Below, one piece after another: positions 53,046 to 63,056 of a stretch of 64,000 nt of DNA. Position 1 is the first letter of the stretch. Each line of letters begins with the position of its first letter. The notes under the pieces are model-generated. The model made no database searches. It worked only from the letters and a program-made list of their open reading frames with translations, and was not told where the DNA came from. Location: contig CAAGCF010000011.1 of the NCBI GenBank assembly GCA_900768265.1, forward strand, positions 1 to 64,000, given 5' to 3'. Both the position numbers and the translations under genes were made by a program. The stretch is from an uncultured Collinsella sp. Lineage in GTDB: Bacteria > Actinomycetota > Coriobacteriia > Coriobacteriales > Coriobacteriaceae.

Positions 53046-56000
53046 ATGGCATTCGTCCATCTGCACAACCACACCGTCTTTTCCATGCTCGACGGTGCAA
53101 CCCGTATCCAGGATATGGTCAATCGCGCCGTAGAGCTGGGCATGCCCGCCGTCGCCATTACCGACCACGGCTACATGTATGGCGTGCCCGACCTAGCGCT
53201 GGCCTGTGACGCCGTTAACCACAACACGCCCGAGTACAAAACCTGGAGCCACGACAAGGCCTTCTTGGAAAAGGGCCGTCGCGACGAGCTGGTGGAGCCC
53301 GATCCCGAGGCAAACCCGCGCGAGCATGCCCAGTATGTGAAGGACATGGCCATGTGGGACGAGAAGGGCAACATCGACGAGCTCAAGCCGCCTCTGGTCA
53401 TCAAGCCCATCTTTGGCTGCGAGGTCTACTTTACGCCGGACGAGACCCTTGCCCGCGACCATAAGCCCGAGCTCTACCACATGATCCTTCTGGCCAAGGA
53501 CCAGGAGGGCTACGTCAACCTGATGCAGACGGTTTCCGAGGCAGCCGTGCAGGGCTTTTACTACAAGCCGCGCGTGACGCTCGACAACCTGCGCCGCCAC
53601 GCCAAGGGCATGATCTGCACGAGCGCCTGCATCGCCGGCATCATCCCCAAATACATCGACCGTGGTGACATGGAGGGCGCCATCAAGTGGGCCGAGACCT
53701 TCCGCGATACCTTTGACCCCGGCGACTTCTACATCGAGATTCAGGAACACGGCATTACCACCGACAACGGCCTGACCGATGAGCAGATGGACCGCACGCT
53801 CATCGATATCGCCAAGCAGGTGGGCGTCAAGGTTATCGCCACCAACGACTTCCACTACCTGCGCCGCGAGGACGCGCCGGTGCAGGACGTCATCATGTGC
53901 ATTGGCATGAACGCCAAGGTCGACGACCCCAACCGCATGCGCATGACCGGCTCGGAGTTTTATATGAAGACCGAGGAGGAGATGCGGGCGATGTTCCCGT
54001 ATTGCCCCGAGGCCTGCGACAACACGCTCGAGATCGCCGACAAGTGCTACGTAGAGCTGGACTGGGACTCCATCATCCTGCCGCGCTTCCCGCTGCTCGA
54101 CCCCGGCGAGACACACGAGAGCCAGTTCCGCCGCGAGTGCGAGAAGGGCCTGCGCCAGCACTACGGTGACGACTGGGCCACGCGCGAGATCGGTGGCGTC
54201 AACATCAAAGAGCGCTTTGAGTACGAATACAAGGTCATCTGCGACAAGGGCTTTGCCGCCTACTTTTTGATCGTCGCCGAGTACGTGCAATGGGCCAAGG
54301 ACAACGGCATCGGCGTCGGCCCCGGCCGTGGCTCGGCCGCCGGCGCTATCGTCGCCTACGCCATGAACATCACCGCGTTTGACCCGCTCGAGAACGGTCT
54401 GATGTTCGAGAGGTTCCTGTCCCCGCAGCGTACCGAGATGCCCGATATCGATATGGACTTCGACGATGAGCGGCGCCTCGAGGTCGTGGAGCACGTTCGC
54501 CAGCTCTACGGCCCCGAGAAGGTCACCCACGTCATTACCTACTCGACCATTAAGGCCAAGCAGGCCATCAACGACGCCGCGCGCGTCCTGGACTACCCGG
54601 TCTACATGGGCCAGCGCCTGTCCAAGATGGTCTCGAGCGACCCCAAGGTCAAGCTCAAGCAGGTGCTCGAAAAGCAACCCGGCAAAGAGGATCTGTTTAA
54701 CCCCGATTTTGCCGAGGCATATAAAAAGGACGACGACGCCCGCCGCATCATCGACACGGCGCTCTCGATTGAGGGCCTTACCCGTGGCGAGGGTGTGCAC
54801 GCGTGCGCCGTTCTGATCTGCCGCGACCCCGTCAACGAGCACGTGCCCACCAAGCTCGACACCAAGGGCGGCGTCGAGATTACCCAGTACGAGGGCCATA
54901 CTGTCGCCGACATGGGCCTGCTCAAGATGGACTTCTTGGGCCTGCGCACGCTGACGGTTATCTCCAAGGCCAAGGCAAACATCAAAAAGAACTTCGGCAT
55001 CGACATCAAAGAGGAAGAGATTCCCTTTGACGATCCCGAGATCTTTAAGCTCATGGGCTCCGGCCATACCGCCGGCGTCTTCCAAGTCGAGTCCGCCGGC
55101 ATGACGGCCACGATCAAGAACATGAAGCCCACCGAGTACAAGCACGTCGTAGCATTGATCGCTCTGTACCGCCCGGGCCCGCTGGGCGCCGGCATGGTTT
55201 CGTCCTACATCAACCGTATGAACGGCAAGGAGCCGGCCGTCTCCTACGACGACCGCCTGGACGACATCTTGGGCGAAACCTACGGCACCATGGTCTACCA
55301 GGAGCAGGTTATGCTCATCTCCGTCGAGATGTGCGGCTTCTCCAAGGGCGAATCGGACTCGCGTATCCGTAAGCCCGTGGCTAAGAAAAAGATCAAGCTG
55401 CTCACGTCGACGGTGCTCCACTGGGAGGATGGCTCGGACGAGACCACCTACGACCACTGGATGAACGGCGCTATCAAGAACAACTATACGCGCGAGGTCG
55501 CCCAGAAGATTTGGGACGATGTTCTCGAGTTCGCATCTTACGCCTTCAACAAGTCGCACTCCGCCGGCTACGCCATCCTGGTTATGCAGACGGCATGGCT
55601 CAAGGCGCACTATCCGCACGAGTACATGGCGGCCGTTCTGACGTCCTACACGGGTAAGACCGACAAGATCGTTCACTACGTCTCGGCATGCCGTCACGAC
55701 GGCATTCCCGTGCTGTCGCCAGATGTTAACGAGTCCGGTACCGAGTTCACGGCTACCAAGGAGGGCGTGCGCTTTGGTCTGGCCGGCATCCGCGGCGTGG
55801 GCACCGGCGTGGCGCAGGCGATTATCGCCGAGCGCGAGGCGGGCGGTCCGTTTAAGACGCTGCACGACTTTGTCGAGCGCGTGGACTCGAGTCAGGCAAA
55901 CCGTCGCGTGATTGAGTCGCTCATCAAGGCAGGTGCCTTCGACTCCACGGGGTATCCGCGTCGCCAGATGATGCACTTTGTGGATAAGAACAACCCCGAG

Positions 56001-56849
56001 AACATCATCGATGCCGCGATAAAGCGCCAGAAGGACCGCGCGAGCGGCCAGACCTCGTTCTTCGATATGTTTGGCGACGTTGAGGGCTCGGGCTTCGAGG
56101 TCAGCGTGCCCGATCCGGACGGCCAGGAATGGGACCGCCACCTCAAGCTGAGCCAGGAGAAGGAGGTTCTGGGCATCTATGTCTCGGACCACCCGCTGCG
56201 GCCGTTTGAGTATGCACTAGCCAAGGCGCGCGACTTTTCGTTCTCGCAGATCGACACCGGCTACGAAGTCCAGAATCCTACGGGCGGCACTATCAACCAA
56301 GAGATTCCCGAGGGCAAGGCGCTGTGGTGGGCCGGCATGGTCTCGAGCGTGTCCAAGCGCGTGACCAAAAACGGCGACCCCATGGGCATCGTGCAGCTCG
56401 AGGACATGGAAGGTGAGGCCACGGTCGTGGTGTTCCCCAAGACCTACAAGGAGGCCGAGGGGTATCTGTACGGCGAGGTCGATCCCGAGACCGGCGCACA
56501 GCTGTCCGACGCGTTTGTGCGCATTAAGGGCAAGCTCGAGCGCTCGGACCGTGGCGACCAGATCATCGCGCAGGAGATCGTGCCGCTGGAGCTCAGTGAG
56601 GAGAACAACAAGCCCAAGGTGTTTGAGGTCATGGTGCCCAACAGCCGCTTTAGCCAGGGCAATATGGCGCGCCTGGCCACGGTGCTCACCGCTAACCCGG
56701 GTGGCGATCGCGTGGAGATTTTTATCGAGCAGGTGGACGGGCGCGTGCTGCGCGCCGAGGTGCCTGCCAAGGTCAACGCGCGCTCGATTCCGCTGCTGGC
56801 CGAGGCCAAGGCCATCGTGGGTAACCAAGGCCGCGTGACGGTTATCTAG
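53046..56849 (+). CDS. dnaE: DNA polymerase III alpha subunit
   Basis: 1267 residues. PHP domain at the N-terminus (FVHLHNHTVFSMLDGATRI, AITDHGYMYG), palm with the catalytic aspartates in PDIDMDFDDERR near 470 and GVGPGRGSAAGA near 420, fingers with YRPGPLGAGM near 710, and a C-terminal OB fold (VSSVSKRVTKNGDPMGIVQL). The PHP His and Asp residues appear to be kept. Replicative polymerase core. TAAAAT at 53001 is a possible -10 for its promoter. Confidence 0.96.
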   Translation: MAFVHLHNHTVFSMLDGATRIQDMVNRAVELGMPAVAITDHGYMYGVPDLALACDAVNHNTPEYKTWSHDKAFLEKGRRDELVEPDPEANPREHAQYVKDMAMWDEKGNIDELKPPLVIKPIFGCEVYFTPDETLARDHKPELYHMILLAKDQEGYVNLMQTVSEAAVQGFYYKPRVTLDNLRRHAKGMICTSACIAGIIPKYIDRGDMEGAIKWAETFRDTFDPGDFYIEIQEHGITTDNGLTDEQMDRTLIDIAKQVGVKVIATNDFHYLRREDAPVQDVIMCIGMNAKVDDPNRMRMTGSEFYMKTEEEMRAMFPYCPEACDNTLEIADKCYVELDWDSIILPRFPLLDPGETHESQFRRECEKGLRQHYGDDWATREIGGVNIKERFEYEYKVICDKGFAAYFLIVAEYVQWAKDNGIGVGPGRGSAAGAIVAYAMNITAFDPLENGLMFERFLSPQRTEMPDIDMDFDDERRLEVVEHVRQLYGPEKVTHVITYSTIKAKQAINDAARVLDYPVYMGQRLSKMVSSDPKVKLKQVLEKQPGKEDLFNPDFAEAYKKDDDARRIIDTALSIEGLTRGEGVHACAVLICRDPVNEHVPTKLDTKGGVEITQYEGHTVADMGLLKMDFLGLRTLTVISKAKANIKKNFGIDIKEEEIPFDDPEIFKLMGSGHTAGVFQVESAGMTATIKNMKPTEYKHVVALIALYRPGPLGAGMVSSYINRMNGKEPAVSYDDRLDDILGETYGTMVYQEQVMLISVEMCGFSKGESDSRIRKPVAKKKIKLLTSTVLHWEDGSDETTYDHWMNGAIKNNYTREVAQKIWDDVLEFASYAFNKSHSAGYAILVMQTAWLKAHYPHEYMAAVLTSYTGKTDKIVHYVSACRHDGIPVLSPDVNESGTEFTATKEGVRFGLAGIRGVGTGVAQAIIAEREAGGPFKTLHDFVERVDSSQANRRVIESLIKAGAFDSTGYPRRQMMHFVDKNNPENIIDAAIKRQKDRASGQTSFFDMFGDVEGSGFEVSVPDPDGQEWDRHLKLSQEKEVLGIYVSDHPLRPFEYALAKARDFSFSQIDTGYEVQNPTGGTINQEIPEGKALWWAGMVSSVSKRVTKNGDPMGIVQLEDMEGEATVVVFPKTYKEAEGYLYGEVDPETGAQLSDAFVRIKGKLERSDRGDQIIAQEIVPLELSEENNKPKVFEVMVPNSRFSQGNMARLATVLTANPGGDRVEIFIEQVDGRVLRAEVPAKVNARSIPLLAEAKAIVGNQGRVTVI

Positions 56850-56887
56850 GGACGGCGTTGCTGGTCCGCGCGAGATTGGAGGAAGTG

Positions 56888-59800
56888 ATGGCACAGGGGA
56901 CGTTTGTGCAGGCGCTTCGGAAAGAGGCGGCGCTGAGCGGCACCTTTATGAAGGGCCGCTCGCTCATGCTCAACGGCGCCGTGCTGTCGATTGAGGACAG
57001 CGGCTCGCGCTTCTCCAAAAACGTGACGGTTGAGGGCTCGGTGCGCGGCTCGCGCGGCGACCTGTACAAGACGCACGTGGCGCTCGATATGGACGAGCAC
57101 GAGGTGATCGACTACGACTGCGATTGCCCCGCTGCCTATCGCTATCCTGGCATGTGCAAGCACGCCATCGCCACGGCGCTTGCGTATCTGGACGCCAGCG
57201 GTATTGAGCCTGTTGAGGGACTGCGCACGCCGGTCCGCACATTTACGGCGACGCCCAAGCAAGCCGCGCGTCCCGTGTCCGCCGCACCGGCCGTCAACCT
57301 CAACTTTCCCTTTCCGGCGCCAGTTCCCACGAGCCCGAGTCTCATGAAGGCACTCTCCGATCTTTCGGACGCGCGCATGGATGAGTTGGCGGGCATGCGC
57401 CGCAAGCTCGCCGGCACTGTCGACCCCGATGCCCCCAAGGCGGTGTTGGAGCCCTCGCTGGTGCCGTACTACAATCCGCTGTTTGCCGACCGCTTTAGCT
57501 GGGCGCTCGAGTTCCGCATTCGCTGCGGCTCGGTGTCCTACGTGGTCAAGGACATCGACGGTATGGCCGATGCCTATGTCCGAGGCGGCACGTTCTCGTA
57601 CGGAAAAAAGCTCACGTTTGTCCATACGCCCGAAGCCTTCGAAGACGTGTCGACAAAGCTGCTCAACCTTGTCGTGACGACAGTTGCCTATCTCGATGAC
57701 ATCACGAGTTCGCGTTCGGCGTCGTATGACTTTGCCCGCAGCGGGTTTGTTGCCGAGCGTCAGTTGCCGCTGTCCGAGCATAGCATCGTATATGTGCTGG
57801 ACCTGCTGCGCGGCCAGACCATCTCCTTTGAGCCCGCCTGGTCGCGGGGGACGACGACGCATCGCACCTATGACGTGGCGGTTGAGCTACCTCCGGAAGG
57901 GGAGGACGAGGCACTGTCTAAGCGCCCACCGCTCCTTGCCGCCAAAATCGCGCCGGCGGCTGGTGGTAGCTACGACCTGCGCCTGCCCGCCGATATGTAC
58001 TGCTTTGCCTCGGGCGACGTTGCCTATTTGGTCGACACGCACCGCGCGCGCCGCGCCGATGCGGCGTTTGCCCAGCATGCCGCACCGTTTCTGTCGCGTC
58101 TGTTGCCCTGTCGCACGCCGGTCCATATCGCCGCCGAGCAGGTGGGCGAATTCTGTCGCATGGCGCTGCCCATTTTGCGCGACTACACCGACCTTACCGC
58201 GCCCGCTGCGCTCGATACCGTGGCGCCCGAGCCGAGCTTTGCCATGGCGATCGGCGTCGACGATGGGCTCGTGACCTGCAAAATTACGGTTAGCTACGGC
58301 GACTGGTCGGCGGATCTCTTTAGCCTGGGTGCTCCGGGAAGCCCCTTCGAAGACCAGCGCCCGGGCGTGCCGCCGCGCGATGAGGTGGCAGAGTTTCGCG
58401 TTATGGACACGGCTGCCATGTACTTCGATTTCCAAGAGGGCGGCCTGGCGTTTGAGGAACGCGATGACGAGAGCTTGTTCTGCCTGCTCACCGAGGGCCT
58501 GTCTGCCCTGTCCGAGCTGGGCGAGGTCATGCTCAGCGACCGCCTGCGCCAGGTCTCAGTCCGCCCTGCGCCCAAGCTTTCGGTGCGTGCGACCGTCAAG
58601 AGTAACCTGCTCGACGTCGAGCTGGGCGCAAGCGGGCTTTCGGTGGCAGACCTTGCCATCTATCTGGACTCCTACAAGCGCCACCAGACGTTTGCGCGCC
58701 TGACGTCCGGCGACATTGTACGCCTGGACGAGGGTGCCCGCTCCGCGTTTGGTCTTGCCGAGGACCTGGGTGTCGACGCCGTCGACCTGCTCGATGGCGT
58801 GTCGCTTCCCGCGTCGAGTACCCTGTTTGTCGATAGCATGCTCGCGCGCACGCCGGCGCTCGAGGCCGATCGCGACGCCGCGTTCCGCCGCACCGTCGAG
58901 CGCCTGGACACGCTCGGCAAGATGGACTTTACGGTACCTGCCTCGCTCAAGGCCACACTGCGCGGCTATCAGGTCGACGGCTACCAGTGGCTCGGCTCGC
59001 TCGAGCACCTGGGCCTCGGCGGCATCTTGGCCGACGATATGGGCCTGGGCAAAACCCTGCAGATGATCGCACATATCCTGGCGCGCGTGGAGGCGGGGGA
59101 CACTAAGCCCACGCTCGTGGTGTGCCCTGCGTCGCTTGTGTACAACTGGACTGCCGAGCTGGAGCGCTTTGCGCCTTCGCTCGACGTGTGCGCCATTGTG
59201 GACGCCAAGGCTCAACGCCGCGTGCAGATCGCCGGCGTGGCCGAGCATAACGTGGTCGTGACGTCGTATGACCTCATGCGCCGCGATATCGACGAGTATG
59301 CCGAGCAGGACTTTGCCCGCGTCGTGCTCGACGAGGCCCAGTACATTAAAAACCCTCTCACGCAGGTGGCGCGCGCCGCCAAGCGCTTGCCGGCCGGCGT
59401 GCGCTTTGCCCTGACGGGCACGCCCATCGAAAACCGCCTGTCCGAGCTCTGGAGCATCTTCGACTTCTTGATGCCGGGCCTTTTGGGGACGCGCGAGTCG
59501 TTTGCCAAGCGCTTCGAAAGCCCGGTCGAGCACGCCGAGGGTGACAGCGCCGCTCGCTTGCAAGCGCTCGTGTCGCCGTTTGTGCTGCGCCGTGTTAAGG
59601 AAGACGTGGTGGCCGACCTGCCCGAGAAGATCGAGGACACCGTCATGGCACAGCTCACCGGCGAGCAGCGCAAGCTCTACCTGGCCAACCAGGACCGCAT
59701 CGCCCAGCAGGTGCAGCATCGTGAAGCATCCGAGTTTAAGAAAGATAAGCTCAAGGTGCTCGCCGAGCTCACCAAGCTGCGCCAGATCTGCTGCGACCCG

Positions 59801-60352
59801 CGTCTACACTACGAGGACTACAAGGCGGGGAGCGCCAAGCTCGACGCTTGCATGGAGCTCGTGCACGGTGCGCTCGACGGCGGGCACCACATTCTGCTGT
59901 TCAGCCAATTTACGGGCATGCTCGATATCATCGGTAAGCGCCTGGCCAAGGAGGACATCGGCTTTCTTAAGCTCACGGGCGCATCGTCTAAGGAGAGCCG
60001 CGCCAAGATGGTCGCGCAGTTCCAGGCGGGCAAGGTGCCGGTGTTTCTGATCTCGCTCAAGGCGGGCGGCGTGGGCCTTAACCTGACGGCGGCCGATGTG
60101 GTCATTCACTACGACCCGTGGTGGAACGTGGCCGCACAGGACCAGGCGACCGACCGTGCGCATCGTATTGGCCAGCAGCACACGGTGACCGTGTACAAGC
60201 TCATCGCCAAGGACACGATCGAGGAGCGCATCATGCAGATGCAGGAGTCCAAACGCGACCTGGTCAATAGCGTGCTCGGCGGCGACGGCATCTCGTCGGC
60301 GCTGTTTACCCGCGAGGATGTTCTGGCACTGCTCGGCGGCGACGGGCGCTAG
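56888..60352 (+). CDS. SNF2-family helicase with SWIM zinc finger
   Basis: 1154 residues from the ATG at 56888 (GGAGGAAGTG ribosome site). SWIM zinc finger CDCPAAYRYPGMCKH near 80-94. A long middle region (100-690) resembles the bacterial SNF2 domain. The Snf2 ATPase is C-terminal: DDMGLGKT near 718, VVCPASLVYNW, DEAQYIKN near 819, TGTPIENRLSELW, HYDPWWNVAAQDQATDRAHR and HRIGQ near 1100. Such proteins translocate on double-stranded DNA; the bacterial role is unclear, possibly transcription recycling as for RapA. It follows dnaE with a 38-nt gap. Confidence 0.92.
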   Translation: MAQGTFVQALRKEAALSGTFMKGRSLMLNGAVLSIEDSGSRFSKNVTVEGSVRGSRGDLYKTHVALDMDEHEVIDYDCDCPAAYRYPGMCKHAIATALAYLDASGIEPVEGLRTPVRTFTATPKQAARPVSAAPAVNLNFPFPAPVPTSPSLMKALSDLSDARMDELAGMRRKLAGTVDPDAPKAVLEPSLVPYYNPLFADRFSWALEFRIRCGSVSYVVKDIDGMADAYVRGGTFSYGKKLTFVHTPEAFEDVSTKLLNLVVTTVAYLDDITSSRSASYDFARSGFVAERQLPLSEHSIVYVLDLLRGQTISFEPAWSRGTTTHRTYDVAVELPPEGEDEALSKRPPLLAAKIAPAAGGSYDLRLPADMYCFASGDVAYLVDTHRARRADAAFAQHAAPFLSRLLPCRTPVHIAAEQVGEFCRMALPILRDYTDLTAPAALDTVAPEPSFAMAIGVDDGLVTCKITVSYGDWSADLFSLGAPGSPFEDQRPGVPPRDEVAEFRVMDTAAMYFDFQEGGLAFEERDDESLFCLLTEGLSALSELGEVMLSDRLRQVSVRPAPKLSVRATVKSNLLDVELGASGLSVADLAIYLDSYKRHQTFARLTSGDIVRLDEGARSAFGLAEDLGVDAVDLLDGVSLPASSTLFVDSMLARTPALEADRDAAFRRTVERLDTLGKMDFTVPASLKATLRGYQVDGYQWLGSLEHLGLGGILADDMGLGKTLQMIAHILARVEAGDTKPTLVVCPASLVYNWTAELERFAPSLDVCAIVDAKAQRRVQIAGVAEHNVVVTSYDLMRRDIDEYAEQDFARVVLDEAQYIKNPLTQVARAAKRLPAGVRFALTGTPIENRLSELWSIFDFLMPGLLGTRESFAKRFESPVEHAEGDSAARLQALVSPFVLRRVKEDVVADLPEKIEDTVMAQLTGEQRKLYLANQDRIAQQVQHREASEFKKDKLKVLAELTKLRQICCDPRLHYEDYKAGSAKLDACMELVHGALDGGHHILLFSQFTGMLDIIGKRLAKEDIGFLKLTGASSKESRAKMVAQFQAGKVPVFLISLKAGGVGLNLTAADVVIHYDPWWNVAAQDQATDRAHRIGQQHTVTVYKLIAKDTIEERIMQMQESKRDLVNSVLGGDGISSALFTREDVLALLGGDGR

Positions 60353-60453
60353 TCTCGCTCGTTATGTGTTCATTTGCCATGCCGTGGATGGTTTGCCCGC
60401 CTTTGGGCATAAGAACCATCGAGAACATCGGCACATCAGCAAAGGAGAACATC

Positions 60454-60816
60454 ATGGCGAAATTTTTTAAGGACCCCGACGGCAAGCTCATTGCCGCCCT
60501 TGGCAACGACGTTGCAACCCCTGCCGGCTGCACGGAGCTGACCGCGAACACCGAGGACGCGGCGCACGAGAAGCACGTGCCCGTCGTCGAGAGCGAGCGC
60601 GACGGTCACGTGATCCGCGCGCGCGTGGGCTCGGTCGAGCACCCTATGGTGCCCGAGCACTATATTGAGTGGATCGCCCTTGAGGCCGAGGGCCGTCTGG
60701 AGGTCCATTACCTCCAGCCCGGCATGAAGCCCGCGACGTTTTTTGCCGGCGGTTCCAAGACCGGTACCGTCTATGCCTACTGCAACCTGCACGGGCTGTG
60801 GTCCGCGACGTTCTAG
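60454..60816 (+). CDS. Superoxide reductase, neelaredoxin type (desulfoferrodoxin family)
   Basis: 120 residues from the ATG at 60454 (AAAGGAG). The catalytic iron ligands are visible: His in HEKHVPV near 46, two His in EHPMVPEHYIEW near 66-72, and Cys and His in YCNLHGLW near 111-114. The N-terminal Cys4 desulforedoxin domain of classical desulfoferrodoxin is absent. Reduces superoxide to peroxide without making O2, which suits an anaerobe. Single gene. Confidence 0.93.
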   Translation: MAKFFKDPDGKLIAALGNDVATPAGCTELTANTEDAAHEKHVPVVESERDGHVIRARVGSVEHPMVPEHYIEWIALEAEGRLEVHYLQPGMKPATFFAGGSKTGTVYAYCNLHGLWSATF

Positions 60817-60862
60817 GAGCGCGCCCCCGCTCGGGGTATCATAGCTAGCATATGCACATGCG

Positions 60863-60894
60863 AGCGCCGACTGCATCATGCGGCCGGCGCTTTT
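60863..60894 (+). terminator. Rho-independent terminator
   Basis: AGCGCCG and CGGCGC arms with an inner GCAT/ATGC stem, followed by TTTT, after the superoxide reductase gene. Confidence 0.7.
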
Positions 60895-60933
60895 ACTACG
60901 ACAACGATGGTTTACGACGGAAAGGGCTGAGCC

Positions 60934-62919
60934 ATGAAGCTCGCACTTGCACAGATCGATATGCGCCTGGGTGATATTGAGGGTATCTGCGGCCGCATCG
61001 AGGACCAGGCGCGCCTGGCCCACGAGCGCGGTGGGCGTGTGCTGTGCGTGCCGGCTCCGCTCTTTATGGGAGCCCTGCCCGGCGGCTTGGTGGGCGCTGC
61101 CGACTTTGGGCACGACATGCTGACGGGTCTGACCGGCGTCGCCGAGCGTATCCAAGAGCTCGATATGATCTGCATCGTGCCCGCGGCGGTTTCGTTTGAG
61201 GGCCAGCCCCTGCTCGACTACATGATGCTCAAGGACGGCCATGTGGTGCCGGCCCGTTCGAGCATTGCCCTGCAGCGTGGCGAGAACAACGACGCGCGTT
61301 GGGCGCCGCCGGTGTTCGACGTGGACGGCGTGCGCATCGCCGTGATCTTCGACTTGGACCGTGAGCTCGAGATGCTGCCGACCGGCGTCGACCTCATTGC
61401 GTATTTCCAATTCAACGCATTCGATATGACCGACCGCGAGACCGCCGCGATCGCCGCCGTGCGCAGCGGAGCCTACCGCAAGATCGCGTCCAAGCGCAGC
61501 GTGTGGTTTGCCTGCATGGCGCCGGTCGGTGCGTACGACGAGTCGGTGTATACCGGCGGCTCGTTTGTGCTCGACGACTGCGGTCGCGTGGTGGCCCAAG
61601 CGCCATGTTTTGAAGAGAGCCTACTGGTTCAGGAGATTCAGCGCGGTGTGATGCTCGATGCCTTGGAGGACCACGAGCTGCCCGAGTTTCGTTCCGAGGA
61701 GTGGTTGTGGCAGGCGCTGGTGCTCGCCGTTCGCGATAATGCCCGCGCCCGCGGTACGTCGCGCGCCGTGGTGGCGCTCGAGGGCGATCTGCCGTCGTCC
61801 CTGCTGGCGGCGCTTGCCGTTGACGCCCTGGGTCCGCGTAATGTGGTCGGCCTGGTGCTGGGACGCAACCGCATCTTTACGCCGGCACAGGAGGAGGCCG
61901 AGGCTGCTCGCTGTGCCGCCGTCCGCGCCATTGCCGAGCGCCTGCATATTCGCACGGTTGAGCGCGATGCGCCGGATGCCGCGCGTGTGCTCGACCGCGA
62001 TGTGTCGGCGGGCGACGCCGAGCGCCTGCGCTCTCGCACGCTGGGTCTCATGCTGGAGGACACGGCGCTCGAGCTGGGTGCGATGGCGTTGAGCCCGCTT
62101 TCTAAGACCGAGTACGCGTTGGCGGCACCGGCACTTTGCGGTGGCTACCAGGGCGATTACGCGCCCTTTGGCGACGTATACCTGTCGACGCTCGAGTTTG
62201 TGGCGCGCGTGCGCAACCGTACGTCTGCCGTGGTGCCGCAGGAGCTCGTGACGCTCAACGCGGTGGAGGATTGCATGGAGCGCGTGCTGGCGCAAGCGCT
62301 CTCGACGCTTGACGGTCCGGTCGACATGCTCGACCGCGCGGCGCAGCTGCTTGGCGGGCTTGAGCCGGGCGAGGTCGATGGCACGCTCGAGTCGCACGTG
62401 GACCGCAACCGACCCTTCGACGACATCCCAATGGCCGCCGGCAAGCCCGAGGCTTGCTCGCTGCTGTTGATGCTCGTGCGTCAGGGAGAGGCGGCTCGCC
62501 GCCAGCTGCCGACGACGCCGATTGTCTCGGCCCGTTCGTTTGCCGAGCGTGCTTGGCCGTATATGCTCGCGTGGTCCGATCTTGGCCTGAGCGGTAAAGA
62601 GCGCATGACGGTCGATTCGCTGGCGCGCGCTGAGGTGAACCGCTTTGCTGACGAGGATACAAGCGAGCGCATGCGTGGTGAGATGATGGGCATTTTGGGC
62701 GAGCTGCTGGGTATTTCGCCCGAGCAGATGGAGGAGCTGCGCTCCGAGGACGGCCAGCGCCGCCTGCACGAGGGCATGAAGAAGTTTGAGGGCGAGGTCC
62801 AGGACGCCATCGATAAGATGATGGGCGGCCAGGGCGGGCCGCAAGGTGGGCCCCAGGGCACGCCGATGCCACAGCCGCCGGTTGATCCCCGACAGTTCCC
62901 GTTCTTCTCGCAGAACTAA
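60934..62919 (+). CDS. NadE-like protein lacking all catalytic motifs (probable pseudoenzyme)
   Basis: 661 residues with the layout of glutamine-dependent NAD+ synthetase: nitrilase-like domain (1-260), NAD synthetase-like domain (275-560) and a Gly/Gln/Pro-rich tail. The match is clear along the chain (LALAQIDMRLGDIEG, AALAVDALGPRNVVG, GDYAPFGDVY, VDRNRPF). However, the nitrilase Glu is replaced in CVPAPLF (Ala41), the Lys region reads ARSSIALQRG, and the nucleophile Cys is Phe139 in VIFDLDRE. The ATP-binding SGGxDS loop reads EGDLPS (283-288). It should therefore bind neither ammonia nor ATP in the usual way. The open frame of normal length argues for a kept, changed function. Confidence 0.75.
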   Translation: MKLALAQIDMRLGDIEGICGRIEDQARLAHERGGRVLCVPAPLFMGALPGGLVGAADFGHDMLTGLTGVAERIQELDMICIVPAAVSFEGQPLLDYMMLKDGHVVPARSSIALQRGENNDARWAPPVFDVDGVRIAVIFDLDRELEMLPTGVDLIAYFQFNAFDMTDRETAAIAAVRSGAYRKIASKRSVWFACMAPVGAYDESVYTGGSFVLDDCGRVVAQAPCFEESLLVQEIQRGVMLDALEDHELPEFRSEEWLWQALVLAVRDNARARGTSRAVVALEGDLPSSLLAALAVDALGPRNVVGLVLGRNRIFTPAQEEAEAARCAAVRAIAERLHIRTVERDAPDAARVLDRDVSAGDAERLRSRTLGLMLEDTALELGAMALSPLSKTEYALAAPALCGGYQGDYAPFGDVYLSTLEFVARVRNRTSAVVPQELVTLNAVEDCMERVLAQALSTLDGPVDMLDRAAQLLGGLEPGEVDGTLESHVDRNRPFDDIPMAAGKPEACSLLLMLVRQGEAARRQLPTTPIVSARSFAERAWPYMLAWSDLGLSGKERMTVDSLARAEVNRFADEDTSERMRGEMMGILGELLGISPEQMEELRSEDGQRRLHEGMKKFEGEVQDAIDKMMGGQGGPQGGPQGTPMPQPPVDPRQFPFFSQN

Positions 62920-63056
62920 ACTGGGGATAGGATTCGCTCCCAACCCCGATACTTCAACTAAGCATCTTGGCCCCGTTGTGTTATTCTAGAACAGACGTTC
63001 GTGAATGATGCGCGGGGCCTTGTCTCGCGCTGCGCTTGTGGCGAGGGGAGGTTGGC

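Noticed and set aside
47875..56192. Long minus-strand frames opposite the AddB, AddA and DnaE genes
   Set aside because: No recognisable domains; the plus strand encodes full conserved motifs.
60934..62919. NadE-like gene as a sequencing-error frameshift product
   Set aside because: The frame and the family match continue on both sides of each lost motif, so substitutions, not shifts, explain the changes.
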